NCBI RefSeq assembly: GCF_900102965.1
Contig: NZ_FNGM01000005.1
Location: 77,407-141,406, forward strand
DNA length: 64,000 bases
Direction of reading: 5' to 3'
Source: Paenibacillus jilunlii
Lineage (GTDB): Bacteria > Bacillota > Bacilli > Paenibacillales > Paenibacillaceae
In this document: positions 1-8,524 of the stretch, in pieces
How the letters are laid out: each line of letters begins with the position of its first letter
How positions within the stretch are numbered: position 1 is the stretch's first letter
Notes under the pieces: model-generated
The model's input: only the letters and a program-made list of their open reading frames with translations
The model's database searches: none
What the model was told of the DNA's origin: nothing
Position numbers and translations under genes: made by a program

Positions 1-402
1 TTCAATCAGATCATCGAGCGGAATGAATGCCCCTGCATCCATGAGCTTGGCCATTTGACCACTGGAATCGATAATGTCAGGGTAATCTCCGCTGGCAATC
101 ATTACTCCTGCCTTCGTGTCGCCATCGCCCACCAGATATTCAATGTTCCAGTCAACGCCGGTTTGTGTCTGCAATTCTTTTCCGATCGTTGTTTCACTGC
201 CCAGAATCTGCTTCTTCGGTGCACCAAAGCTGAAATACTTGAACGTAACAGCTGAGGTATCCTCGCTTCCGGATGCGGAGTTCCCCTTAGCTGCTGGACT
301 GTTCGACGCACTGTCAGACGAGTTGCTGCCATTACCGCAGCCTCCTAAAGCTGCAGCCAAGACAAGTGCCAATCCAGCGGTTAGAATTTTGCCTTTGTAC
401 AT
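1..402 (-). CDS. Extracellular sugar-binding lipoprotein (LplA type), 3' end outside window
   Basis: Substrate-binding lipoprotein of a carbohydrate ABC importer; the first 134 codons are present and the rest lies beyond position 1. The N-terminus is MYKGK followed by a hydrophobic stretch and a lipobox LGGC with the lipidated Cys at residue 22, then a Ser/Asn/Ala-rich linker. The segment MIASGDYPDII closely matches MIAGGDYPDI in the binding protein at 45805-47472, so both belong to the same family. The ATG at 402 is preceded by a GGGGGATG ribosome site. It lies downstream of the YesN/YesM pair on the same strand, but a 138 bp gap with a cre-like palindrome suggests its own promoter. The ligand is unknown; a xylo-oligosaccharide is inferred from the locus. 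Confidence 0.88.
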   Translation of the reverse strand, partial: MYKGKILTAGLALVLAAALGGCGNGSNSSDSASNSPAAKGNSASGSEDTSAVTFKYFSFGAPKKQILGSETTIGKELQTQTGVDWNIEYLVGDGDTKAGVMIASGDYPDIIDSSGQMAKLMDAGAFIPLDDLIE

Positions 403-466
403 TTGGACTTCATCCCCCTTTAGATTCCTTAAATTACCTCCAGTCTTGTAAGCACTTTCAATATAA

Positions 467-484
467 CAAGAAACCGCTTTCTTG
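467..484 (-). promoter_or_regulatory. cre-like palindrome upstream of the binding-protein gene
   Basis: The perfect palindrome CAAGAAACCGCTTTCTTG lies 65 bp upstream of the binding-protein start. It fits the CcpA cre consensus TGNAANCGNTNNCA except at the outer T/A positions. Carbon catabolite control of the transporter is inferred. Confidence 0.45.
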
Positions 485-539
485 ATTACCCAACAAACCA
501 TACCTTGTACTTTGAAAAACATATCCATCCCGCCGGCAT

Positions 540-2261
540 TTAAGTCGCCGCTTCCATTAGCGGGAGGGAAATCTCAATCATCGTTCCTTTCCTTTCCCTG
601 GCATCGATCGCAAACATAAAGCGGTCCTGGAAGCAAAGCTTCAAACGGTAATATGCATTTTTCATGCCGACCCGCTCGCCGATGTCGTCATTCTCTTCCA
701 GATAGACCTTGAGCTCCTCCAGTTCCTCCGGGGACATGCCGATCCCGTTATCCTTGAGTCTGAAGATAAGCTTATCTGCTTGCACAGCGACTGAGATCGC
801 GATAATTCCTTTATCCGGGCTCGATTCGATACCATGGATACTGGCATTCTCCACGAACGGCAGCAGCACCATCTTTGGAATCCGGTGGCCAAGCGCTGCC
901 GGGTCAGCTACGATACTGTATTCCAGCTTGTCACCGAAACGGTATTGCTGAATCGTAAGAAAGCTTTCAATCAGCTCTAATTCCTCGCGGACAGTAACAT
1001 AGTTATCGCTCCAGGAGATCGATTTGCGGAACATTTTCGCCATATGCTGAATGATCTTCGCAGTTTCTTTTTCCCCCTTGATGATGCTTCGCATGCGGAC
1101 CGATTCCAGCGAATTGAACAGGAAATGGGGATTGATCTGGCTGTGCAGAGCATGAAGCTGCGCCTGCTGCTGCTTCAGCTCCAGATTTTTTTTCTGGATA
1201 TCCGCCACATAGACCTCATTAATCAGACTGCTGATCGTCTCGGTCATCCGGTTGAATTCAACGGTCAGCTGGCCGATTTCGTCTCTGGCCTCTTCGTGGG
1301 GAATCGTCTGGAAATTTTGCGCCTTCACCTTTTTCATATGCTTGAGAATCCGCACCAGCCGCACATGGATTGACCTTGACATGGCCGCAATGATGATGGA
1401 GGGCAGCACAAAGTTAATGCAGGCCAGCCAAATGACGAAGGAACGCGACTTCCGCACTTCTTTCAGCACGTTTTCCTCATCCATTACGCCCTCCAGTGTC
1501 CATCCCTCCAGATAATTAATTCCGCTGTACACGTTCTTGAAGGTAAGAGAGTTCTTGGGAAAGCTAATCTCCTTAAAAGGGACACCCTCCGGCAGGTTCG
1601 TCATATCGTTCCCGTACTGTACTCTCCCCTGGGGGTCCACCAAATACACCATGCCATTAAATGCGCTCCCATAAAAAATCTGGTGAATCCGCTCCATGTT
1701 CAAGTCTATTTTGACAAGCTGCTCGATGCCGCTGGTGCCGTAATTGTTTAATTTTTGAATCAGACTGAACTTCTGCCCGGAAAAGATAAAGGTCGGATAA
1801 CGGGAGAAAGAGGCTTTGGACTGTATATACCAGCCGGTTTGGCGGATCTTGTCGGTTAACTGGTCAATATAGCCGGAGGCCAGTACGGTGGGATTATCCG
1901 TATACACCTGATACCAGCGGACCCCCTGCACATTCTGATCGGCAAGAGCCCCCCTCAGGTAGGAATTGAAGGTTTCCACATAGTCCTTCTCGCTGGTAAA
2001 TTTGCGGGTAATTGTTTTGTTGAAAATAGAGTCGGCATACAGGGAGTAAGATAGGCCTACCCCTTGATCGATAGTCACCCGCAGTTCGTTTTTCAGATTG
2101 TGCAGCGCCATGTCCGCATCGCGGATTTTTTGATTTCGCAGATTGGAGGTGGTCACGTTATAAAACACCACATTGGTCAGCACAATGGGAATAAATACCG
2201 ACAGTACGTACATCAGCAGCAGCTTGTCGCGCAGCTTCAAATAATTCAGGAATTTCTTCAT
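540..2261 (-). CDS. YesM-type sensor histidine kinase
   Basis: Membrane histidine kinase of the LytS/YesM class, 573 aa. A first membrane helix lies at about residues 13-33 and a second at about 275-300, enclosing an extracytoplasmic dCache-like sensor region; a HAMP segment follows. The phospho-acceptor His is in QINPHFLFN near residue 375, and the C-terminal ATPase domain shows the N box (ENASIHG) and G box (DNGIGMS). It starts 9 bp after the stop of the YesN-like regulator at 2271-3827, so the order is regulator then kinase and the two are surely co-transcribed. It probably senses an oligosaccharide or its transporter and controls the neighbouring xylan genes; the actual signal is not visible. 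Confidence 0.93.
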   Translation of the reverse strand: MKKFLNYLKLRDKLLLMYVLSVFIPIVLTNVVFYNVTTSNLRNQKIRDADMALHNLKNELRVTIDQGVGLSYSLYADSIFNKTITRKFTSEKDYVETFNSYLRGALADQNVQGVRWYQVYTDNPTVLASGYIDQLTDKIRQTGWYIQSKASFSRYPTFIFSGQKFSLIQKLNNYGTSGIEQLVKIDLNMERIHQIFYGSAFNGMVYLVDPQGRVQYGNDMTNLPEGVPFKEISFPKNSLTFKNVYSGINYLEGWTLEGVMDEENVLKEVRKSRSFVIWLACINFVLPSIIIAAMSRSIHVRLVRILKHMKKVKAQNFQTIPHEEARDEIGQLTVEFNRMTETISSLINEVYVADIQKKNLELKQQQAQLHALHSQINPHFLFNSLESVRMRSIIKGEKETAKIIQHMAKMFRKSISWSDNYVTVREELELIESFLTIQQYRFGDKLEYSIVADPAALGHRIPKMVLLPFVENASIHGIESSPDKGIIAISVAVQADKLIFRLKDNGIGMSPEELEELKVYLEENDDIGERVGMKNAYYRLKLCFQDRFMFAIDARERKGTMIEISLPLMEAAT

Positions 2262-2270
2262 AGGCCCCCG

Positions 2271-3827
2271 CTATTCCTTTGCAATCAGCATGTTCCGGTA
2301 TTCCGACGGCGAGATCTGTTCCAGCTTTTCGAACTGGGTCACGAAATAATCGGCATTCTGAAAACCGACTCTTCCTGCAATCTCATACATTCTTAGATCG
2401 CTTTGCCTAAGCAGCTTTTTGGCTTCCTGTATCCTAAGCTCCAGGAGATAATCGTTGAAATAGACGCCGTAAGTCTTGCGGAACAGCCGCCCCAGATATA
2501 CTGCATTCATATAGAACTCGCCTGCTAGGCTCTTAAGGCTGATATTCTCGCGGTAGTGGGCATCGATGTAGCGTTTGATGGGCTTGATCCCGCCCAGGCA
2601 ATGCTCCTTGCGGAGCCGCGTAATATATTCCGCCGCTTCTTGTATAGCTTGCATGAAATGCTCCTGCAGCATCTGCAGACTCCAATGCCCGTGTCCCCGT
2701 TCAGCCAGCTCCTTAAGCCGCAGGATTTCCTCATCATTGCCGTCCATCTCCTTAATTACGCCAAGGATTCCTGTCATGCACCGGGAGAGGGAACCCGTCA
2801 CGGCTTGCGGGGTGAAACGCTGCTCATGGAACAACCGGAACATGCTGTTCACGGTTTGCCGGTAGTCATTCTTGTTTCCCTCTTCCAGCTGCATGATCAG
2901 CTTGCTTGCGAGAACCGGACTCATATCGAATACATACAGAGGTTTATCTTTGACACCCGAATACATAATGACTCCGGTGTTCTCGGCATATTTGTGCCTG
3001 GCTGCTTCATTAGCCTCCGAATAAGAGTGGTGAACCTGGTCCAGTGTGTCAACGGGATCACCCGCATAGAGGCTCAGCCCCGTATTCAGCCGCTCCGAAA
3101 GGGCAGCACGAAGCCGCTCCAAATGAAGCGAAAGACCACCGCGTCCGCCTGTGATCCGGTCCGTACAGAGCAGTATTCCGAAGGTCCCCGGCTGCTGCTC
3201 AAGCACAGGAATGCCGGCACCTCCCTCTTCATGGAAATGAAGCGCTTCCTGGAATTGCTTCATAGTGGTTGGCTTGTCCCGCTGGCCCGCATGAATCTCG
3301 GTCATGGCGTACAGGAAGCCGCGCTCTCCTTCCAGTCCCAGTGCTGCTGCATAAGGTTCAGCATCCTCCGCCTGAAGATTCTCCTGTACCAGCGCTTCCA
3401 TGATGGCACTGGTTGTGAGATCCTCATTCGTCAGCGTGGCAATCCTCTTCCTGCCCATGGTATAGGACAGCTTCCGCAGCGTTGCGGTCATTTCCTCTTC
3501 ATCTATGGGCTTCAGAATATAGTCGTGAACCCCATAGCGCAATGCCTGCTGAGCGTACTTGAAGTCGTTGAAGCCGCTGATAATGATGAATGTCAAATCC
3601 AATCCTGCATGTTCCTTCACGCTCCGGATCAGATCCAGACCGTCCAGAATAGGCATCCGGATATCTGTAATCACCAGGTCAGGCTCAAGCTGCGTAATCA
3701 TGTCCAGCGCTTCCGCACCATTGTCCGCCTCTCCCGCAATGCTGAGTTTGAGCGATTCCCACGGAATTAATTCCAGCAGCCCTTTGCGGACAAATACCTC
3801 ATCGTCTACCAGCAATACTTTGAACAC
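2271..3827 (-). CDS. YesN-type response regulator with AraC DNA-binding domain
   Basis: Cytoplasmic transcription factor, 518 aa. The N-terminal receiver has the acidic pair DDE at residues 8-10, phospho-acceptor Asp55 (VITDIRMP) and a conserved Lys in ILKPID near residue 107. A middle region of about 270 residues has no clear motif, and the last about 100 residues form two helix-turn-helix units of AraC type (SLKSLAGEFYMNAVYLGRLF; YEIAGRVGFQNADYFVTQF). The start is GTG at 3827 behind AAGGGGGA. The partner kinase is the next gene at 540-2261. The likely targets are GH30 immediately upstream on the same strand and the binding protein downstream. Confidence 0.93.
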   Translation of the reverse strand: MFKVLLVDDEVFVRKGLLELIPWESLKLSIAGEADNGAEALDMITQLEPDLVITDIRMPILDGLDLIRSVKEHAGLDLTFIIISGFNDFKYAQQALRYGVHDYILKPIDEEEMTATLRKLSYTMGRKRIATLTNEDLTTSAIMEALVQENLQAEDAEPYAAALGLEGERGFLYAMTEIHAGQRDKPTTMKQFQEALHFHEEGGAGIPVLEQQPGTFGILLCTDRITGGRGGLSLHLERLRAALSERLNTGLSLYAGDPVDTLDQVHHSYSEANEAARHKYAENTGVIMYSGVKDKPLYVFDMSPVLASKLIMQLEEGNKNDYRQTVNSMFRLFHEQRFTPQAVTGSLSRCMTGILGVIKEMDGNDEEILRLKELAERGHGHWSLQMLQEHFMQAIQEAAEYITRLRKEHCLGGIKPIKRYIDAHYRENISLKSLAGEFYMNAVYLGRLFRKTYGVYFNDYLLELRIQEAKKLLRQSDLRMYEIAGRVGFQNADYFVTQFEKLEQISPSEYRNMLIAKE

Positions 3828-3848
3828 GGCTTAAGTCCCCCTTATGAC

Positions 3849-3885
3849 AAAAAAATATTCCGCCGGTACTTCTCCGCCGGCGGAA
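3849..3885 (-). terminator. Rho-independent terminator after GH30
   Basis: Reading the minus strand, stem TTCCGCCGG / CCGGCGGAA with a 10-base loop is followed by TATTTTTTT. It sits between the GH30 stop (3917) and the regulator start (3827), so the xylanase is mostly a single-gene transcript. Confidence 0.85.
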
Positions 3886-3916
3886 CTTGAATATTCCTAT
3901 TGCACACTACATAACC

Positions 3917-5593
3917 CTACTGGGCCGACACAGTGATACTGTCCATATTCGGTCCTTCCGTTCCGGTAGTCACCACTTTAACCGTATTGATTCCGGCATC
4001 CATGGGGACCTGAACCGTTGTCTCCCCCCAGGTGGACCAGCCGCCGGTGGCGGCAAAGGCCGTATTGCTGATGACCCTGGTTCCGTTCACATACACATCC
4101 AGGTTTCTTGTGCCTGTGTCCAGCGCATAGCGGAATTTCACATTTTTGCTCCCTGCAACCGCACAGTAGACGCTGTTCCACTGAATGGCGGCATCGGTTG
4201 AGCCGTTAAAGTTGACGTATCCGCTGCCGCTGTAGCCCGAATTGGCGGTTTCTGCTGCGGCATTGGTTAATGCTGTGCCTGTTTCGGCTTCATAAGTGGT
4301 GCCAGTGCCTGTACCACTGCCGCTTCCGAGTGAAGCTACAAAGGTTGTCACACTTTGGGCAGGAAGCTGGGCTGTAAAGGAACCGTTCGACACAGGAATG
4401 GACGCTCCGGAGGCAACTTTTCTGCTGGCGTCCGTGATCCATGTGGATACGCCCGATGCCGTACCATTCTGCAGGACAAACTTTTGGCTTACGGCTGAAG
4501 TGCCTTTGTTAATGGCAACAATGACAGCCTTGTTGTCGCCTTTGTAGGCCGAGGTGTAGACGTTGGTGTTGGGATTCTTAGTAGCGTCAACTCTTACATA
4601 TCCAGGACGGATGAATTTGGAGAACTGCGCCATGCTGTCCCCGCGCTTGCTGATTGTACCATCCTCAATCATCGGACCGTATTGTCTGCGGATGTACCAC
4701 CACACATAGGCCTGGAAATCCGCCTCTACCATCGCATTGTGCATATGATAAGCAACATCCAGAGCCTCAGGCCAGCGGTTTGCAGAGTTATTATCACTGT
4801 TGGGATAGTACACTTCTGTCATCCAGAGCTCTTTCCCTGCTCCTTTTTGCTTAAAAAGCGGATACGGAAAGTTGTTAAACGAAGTGCCATAAGTGTGCGC
4901 ACCCAGAATATCCATATTGGCAAGCGCCTGTGAATCATTCAGGATCGGGTCCGACATATTCTTCAAGTAAGAGAACGACTCAGGTGCTATAACCCTGCAG
5001 TTGATAGATCCCGCATTATTTTTCATAAAATTAAGCATTTCTGCAGGAGTCCACCAGGTCCAGGTATGTGCATAATCCGGTTCATTTTGAACAGAAATCG
5101 CATAGAGATCCACACCATTATTCTTCATGTAGGTAACGAAATCGTTCAGATGCTGGGCATATGCAGCGTACTTATCGTATTTGAGGCGTTTGGCCGATGT
5201 ATCGCCGTCGTGGTTAAAGGTCTCTGTCATATCGCTTGGGGGATTCCAGGGCGAAGCAAAGACAATTGCTCCGTGTGCGATTGCAGATTTGGCAGTTTCT
5301 ACTTCCCTGTACCAGTTATTTTTATTCTCGTCCACGTAGATTCGCAGGACAGAAAACCCTAACTGATTCGGTCCATTGCCAAAAGCAGTTTCTCTTTGCG
5401 CTGCGGTCAAATCTCCAATCCAAGCCGGGAGGTTGATGCCCCCAAACCCGCGGATCACTTGTTTCTCTGCTGACAAATTAACGGTCACATCGCTTGCTGC
5501 TGAAGCTTTAGGAGGTGCGGGTACCAGCATTACCGACAGCACAGTTATACATGCCAATAATGTACACAGTGATTTTTTTACCCCTGAAATCAT
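3917..5593 (-). CDS. xynC: Secreted GH30 glucuronoxylanase with C-terminal CBM35-like module
   Basis: Endo-xylanase of GH30 subfamily 8 (XynC type), which cuts the xylan chain at a position set by a methylglucuronic acid branch and releases aldouronates. The chosen ATG at 5593 has GAGGAG 9 bases upstream; the open frame continues to a GTG at 5644 whose ribosome site would overlap it. The product is 558 aa: a signal peptide of about 33 residues ending near ASA, a (beta/alpha)8 domain with acid/base Glu in SVQNEPDY (about residue 170) and nucleophile Glu in WMTEVYYPN (about 260), a side beta domain, a Gly/Ser/Thr linker, and a CBM6/35-type beta-sandwich starting at TYEAETG. It is the only secreted xylanase in the window and probably the entry enzyme of the pathway. 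AraC gene 5829 is divergent. Confidence 0.95.
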   Translation of the reverse strand: MISGVKKSLCTLLACITVLSVMLVPAPPKASAASDVTVNLSAEKQVIRGFGGINLPAWIGDLTAAQRETAFGNGPNQLGFSVLRIYVDENKNNWYREVETAKSAIAHGAIVFASPWNPPSDMTETFNHDGDTSAKRLKYDKYAAYAQHLNDFVTYMKNNGVDLYAISVQNEPDYAHTWTWWTPAEMLNFMKNNAGSINCRVIAPESFSYLKNMSDPILNDSQALANMDILGAHTYGTSFNNFPYPLFKQKGAGKELWMTEVYYPNSDNNSANRWPEALDVAYHMHNAMVEADFQAYVWWYIRRQYGPMIEDGTISKRGDSMAQFSKFIRPGYVRVDATKNPNTNVYTSAYKGDNKAVIVAINKGTSAVSQKFVLQNGTASGVSTWITDASRKVASGASIPVSNGSFTAQLPAQSVTTFVASLGSGSGTGTGTTYEAETGTALTNAAAETANSGYSGSGYVNFNGSTDAAIQWNSVYCAVAGSKNVKFRYALDTGTRNLDVYVNGTRVISNTAFAATGGWSTWGETTVQVPMDAGINTVKVVTTGTEGPNMDSITVSAQ

Positions 5594-5706
5594 TCTTCTC
5601 ATCTCCTCATAAAGTACTTTCCGCCAAAACCCTGCTCTTGTCACCTCCTGTCTGACCGAAGCGGCAGCTGTACCTCAAATAGGCTTGTCTATCCTTCTTG
5701 CAGCAC

Positions 5707-5720
5707 TTGCAAGCGCTTCC
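5707..5720 (-). promoter_or_regulatory. cre-like site in the GH30/AraC divergent region
   Basis: TTGCAAGCGCTTCC matches the cre core TGNAANCG and the GCGC centre. It lies in the 235 bp spacer between GH30 (5593) and the AraC gene (5829), where CcpA could repress the xylanase. Confidence 0.5.
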
Positions 5721-5828
5721 TTTTCCTGTATTATATTAAGTATCTGCTGTATAATCCTTGCAAATAAACGACAATATATTGCGCGGATACTAATAATCCC
5801 AAATATACTATAAAAAGGATTTGATACT

Positions 5829-6695
5829 ATGAATCAGGAGATAAACTATATTTTCACACCTATAAAAAAAGAATTGATTTGCTTTCATAAAACAACCGAT
5901 ACGGAGCTTATCAACCCGGCCTTGCCTTATCACCGCCACGATGCTTACGAAATTTATCTGTTCCTGAGAGGCAATGCTTACATGTATCTTGAGCAGTCCT
6001 GCTACAAATTGGCCCCTGGCGATTTAATCATCATCAGCCCCAGTGAAATGCACCGGTGTATCTGTATCGACAATGAAATGTATGAACGGATAGGGCTGAA
6101 TATCAAGAAGTCAGCCTTGGAGAGGCTTTCAAGCCACCGCTCTAATCTATTATCCTGTTTCGAAGCCCATCCCTTCGGACAGAACAATCTAACCCGGCTC
6201 TCCCCGGACCAGATTGCGTTGTATTGCGGACTCGCAGAGAAATTGATCTCCTGCCTCAGCTCGGAGGAATACGGACAGGATCTGCTGGCGGAATCCTATG
6301 CAACCCAACTGCTTGTGTTCGTCAACACCCTGTATCAGTCTTCTACATACCAGTCGCACAATCTCATGCCGGAGCTGGTCAGCAATACCATGACCTATAT
6401 CAAGGAGCACCTGGCCGAATCTATATCTTCTGAGCAGCTGGAGCAGGAGTTTCATTACAGCGGCAAATATATAAGCCAGCAATTCAGGGAGCATACCGGA
6501 TTGACGATACGCTCCTATATTGTCGACAAGCGCATTTCACTGGCCATGAACCACCTGTCCGCCGGTAAGACCGTTGCCGAAGCCTGTGAGCTTTCCGGGT
6601 TCAGCGACTATGCCAATTTTATAAGGAGCTTCAAAAAAATAGCCGGCATGCCCCCGGGAAAATTCGCCAAAAAAAACGTAAGCCTCCCGGTGTAG
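5829..6695 (+). CDS. AraC-family regulator with cupin sensor domain
   Basis: Stand-alone one-component regulator, 288 aa. The N-terminal half is an AraC-type cupin (YHRHDAYEIYLFLRG near residue 37; a second strand set with APGDLIIISP) that would bind a sugar. The C-terminal 100 residues hold two helix-turn-helix units, the second marked by VAEACELSGFSDYANFIRSF. The ATG is preceded by AAAGGATT. It is divergent from the secreted GH30 xylanase, which makes that gene the first candidate target. Its 3' end overlaps the stem of a terminator that serves the convergent regulator gene at 6782. Confidence 0.9.
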   Translation: MNQEINYIFTPIKKELICFHKTTDTELINPALPYHRHDAYEIYLFLRGNAYMYLEQSCYKLAPGDLIIISPSEMHRCICIDNEMYERIGLNIKKSALERLSSHRSNLLSCFEAHPFGQNNLTRLSPDQIALYCGLAEKLISCLSSEEYGQDLLAESYATQLLVFVNTLYQSSTYQSHNLMPELVSNTMTYIKEHLAESISSEQLEQEFHYSGKYISQQFREHTGLTIRSYIVDKRISLAMNHLSAGKTVAEACELSGFSDYANFIRSFKKIAGMPPGKFAKKNVSLPV

Positions 6696-6705
6696 AAGGC
6701 TTATG
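6669..6705 (-). terminator. Terminator of the 6782-8401 regulator gene
   Basis: On the minus strand CATAAGCCT pairs with AGGCTTACG and is followed by eight T. The hairpin lies inside the 3' end of the convergent AraC gene, covering its stop codon, so the two genes share the element. Confidence 0.75.
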
Positions 6706-6781
6706 TTATATAGGCTTGGAACGGAAAGTGTGCCCGCATATCAATTGGCCCGGCTTAACCGGCTCCGTGAATCCGCGTTGT

Positions 6782-8401
6782 CTAGTTCTTTATAAGCTCT
6801 GTAGGGTTCATGCCGGTTATTTTTTTGAACAATGTGCTGAAGTAGGGAATGTTCTTATAACCGACCCGTTCGGCCACTTCATAGACCAGCATATTCCGCT
6901 CCATGAGCAGCTCGCGCGCTTTCTCGATCCGAACCCGGGTCAGGTAGTTATTGAAGGTTTCACCGGTAATATTCTTGAAAATAATGGACAAATGGTTCCG
7001 CGAAATGTACACCTTATCCGAAAGCTCGGCGAGTGTCAGCTCCTCCGCATAATGCTCATGAATGTAACTGGTCATGAAATCAACAACCTGTCTATGCTTG
7101 CTGCTGCCTTTCCATTGCCTGCTGCTGCAGATCCTGGTGATTTTGTCCATCAGCCATCCTGCCAGCTGGTCCGGTACGAGCAGGCTGCTGATCTCCTTGG
7201 CAATCTGGTCATTGGTGAACAGGTCATCCAGAACCAATCCGGATTCATACAACGAGTAGGTTATAATTCCCCACAGCTCGCTTCCAAGCATTTGTACGTA
7301 TCCTTGTGACAGCCCCTCCTGCTTGTTCATTTCCGTTATATAGTCCAGTACAAGCTGATGGGCTTCGGCTTCCTGAGAGGCCTTCATCGCTGTCGCCAGC
7401 TTATACGAGAACTTGACCGGAAAAAGGGCGACATTTCCCGGTCCGCTGCTGCTGTTCTCCCGGTACATGTACACTTCATGCGCGGAAGCGACCCGCAATT
7501 CCCGTTGATCCATTGCGCGGAAAGCTTCCTCCGTCGAGTCGGAGAGCTTCGTCCATGTATCCTTCACTCCCCCGATCCCTATCCGTGTCACCAGCTTAAG
7601 ATAACCGCCGATACTGTCATTCAGCCTGATCCCCAGCTCCTCCAGCTTACCCTCTAACGGTTCGGGCTGCCCTGGACCCGGATGAATAATCAATAACGCC
7701 CGGGTACTGTGCAGCTCTGTGTATTCCATATCCGAGAACAGCTTGCGCGCCACTTCACAAGCAATATTGCTGACCGCAAACCGGAACAGGTTCCAATCGG
7801 AGACGGATAGACATCTGGCCCGTTCATCACGGATCAGCTCGATGCCAACTGTGACATGCTTTCGTTCCTGCCAGTAATGGTACGGCGGCGGAAGATGTGT
7901 GCTGTCTTTGTATGCATGGTCCAGGGTACCGACAGCTGCGGAGCGAACCCATTCTTTTTCAACAAAAGGCTCATACAGCGTCATTTTAACTTCAAGCTCC
8001 CACTGCCTGATCCGCTTCTCCTCTTCTTCCTCAAGCTCCTGTATGACATTGCTCAGAATCGATTTTAGCGTCGGCAGACTGATTGGCTTGGAGACATAGT
8101 CAGTCACATGAAACCTTAGTGCCGCCCTCGCATGTTCAAAATCCGAATAACCGCTCAGAATAATGATTTTGCCCTGGAAGCCTTCCTTCCTAAGCTGCTC
8201 CATCATATCCAGGCCGCTCATCACGGGCATATACAGATCGGTGATGACAATATCCGGTTGTGTCCGGCGGATTACCTCCAGCCCGTCCTCTCCATTCATA
8301 GCTTCTCCAACCCATTCAGCTTCCAGCTCATCCCAGGGAATCGCCCGTTTCATCCCCTTCAGGACTTGGCGCTCATCATCAATGATGGCGATTTTCCACA
8401 T
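6782..8401 (-). CDS. YesN-type response regulator with AraC DNA-binding domain
   Basis: Response regulator, 539 aa. The receiver has the acidic pair at residues 8-10, phospho-acceptor Asp55 (VITDLYMPV) and Lys in VSKPISL near 105. A long middle region carries no recognised motif. Two C-terminal AraC helix-turn-helix units are seen, the second in VYEVAERVGYKNIPYFSTLF. The ATG at 8401 follows GAGGAGGTAGGG. The cognate kinase is at 8525-10261, upstream on the same strand with a 123 bp gap that holds a GAAAGCGCTTAC cre-like box. With the permeases at 10364-12168 it forms a transport and sensing unit. Confidence 0.93.
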   Translation of the reverse strand: MWKIAIIDDERQVLKGMKRAIPWDELEAEWVGEAMNGEDGLEVIRRTQPDIVITDLYMPVMSGLDMMEQLRKEGFQGKIIILSGYSDFEHARAALRFHVTDYVSKPISLPTLKSILSNVIQELEEEEEKRIRQWELEVKMTLYEPFVEKEWVRSAAVGTLDHAYKDSTHLPPPYHYWQERKHVTVGIELIRDERARCLSVSDWNLFRFAVSNIACEVARKLFSDMEYTELHSTRALLIIHPGPGQPEPLEGKLEELGIRLNDSIGGYLKLVTRIGIGGVKDTWTKLSDSTEEAFRAMDQRELRVASAHEVYMYRENSSSGPGNVALFPVKFSYKLATAMKASQEAEAHQLVLDYITEMNKQEGLSQGYVQMLGSELWGIITYSLYESGLVLDDLFTNDQIAKEISSLLVPDQLAGWLMDKITRICSSRQWKGSSKHRQVVDFMTSYIHEHYAEELTLAELSDKVYISRNHLSIIFKNITGETFNNYLTRVRIEKARELLMERNMLVYEVAERVGYKNIPYFSTLFKKITGMNPTELIKN

Positions 8402-8524
8402 TAGCCCTACCTCCTCAAACTCCGTAAGTACCGAAGCACGGCAATATCTGCTCTATCGTAAGAAAGCGCTTACCGCACACCGTTTCGTAACTTATCTGCA
8501 GCACTGCATCTGAATATATAAGGA

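Noticed and set aside
2556-3770. 404-codon open frame on the plus strand
   Set aside because: It is antisense to a well-supported response regulator, has no ribosome site and no recognisable domain.
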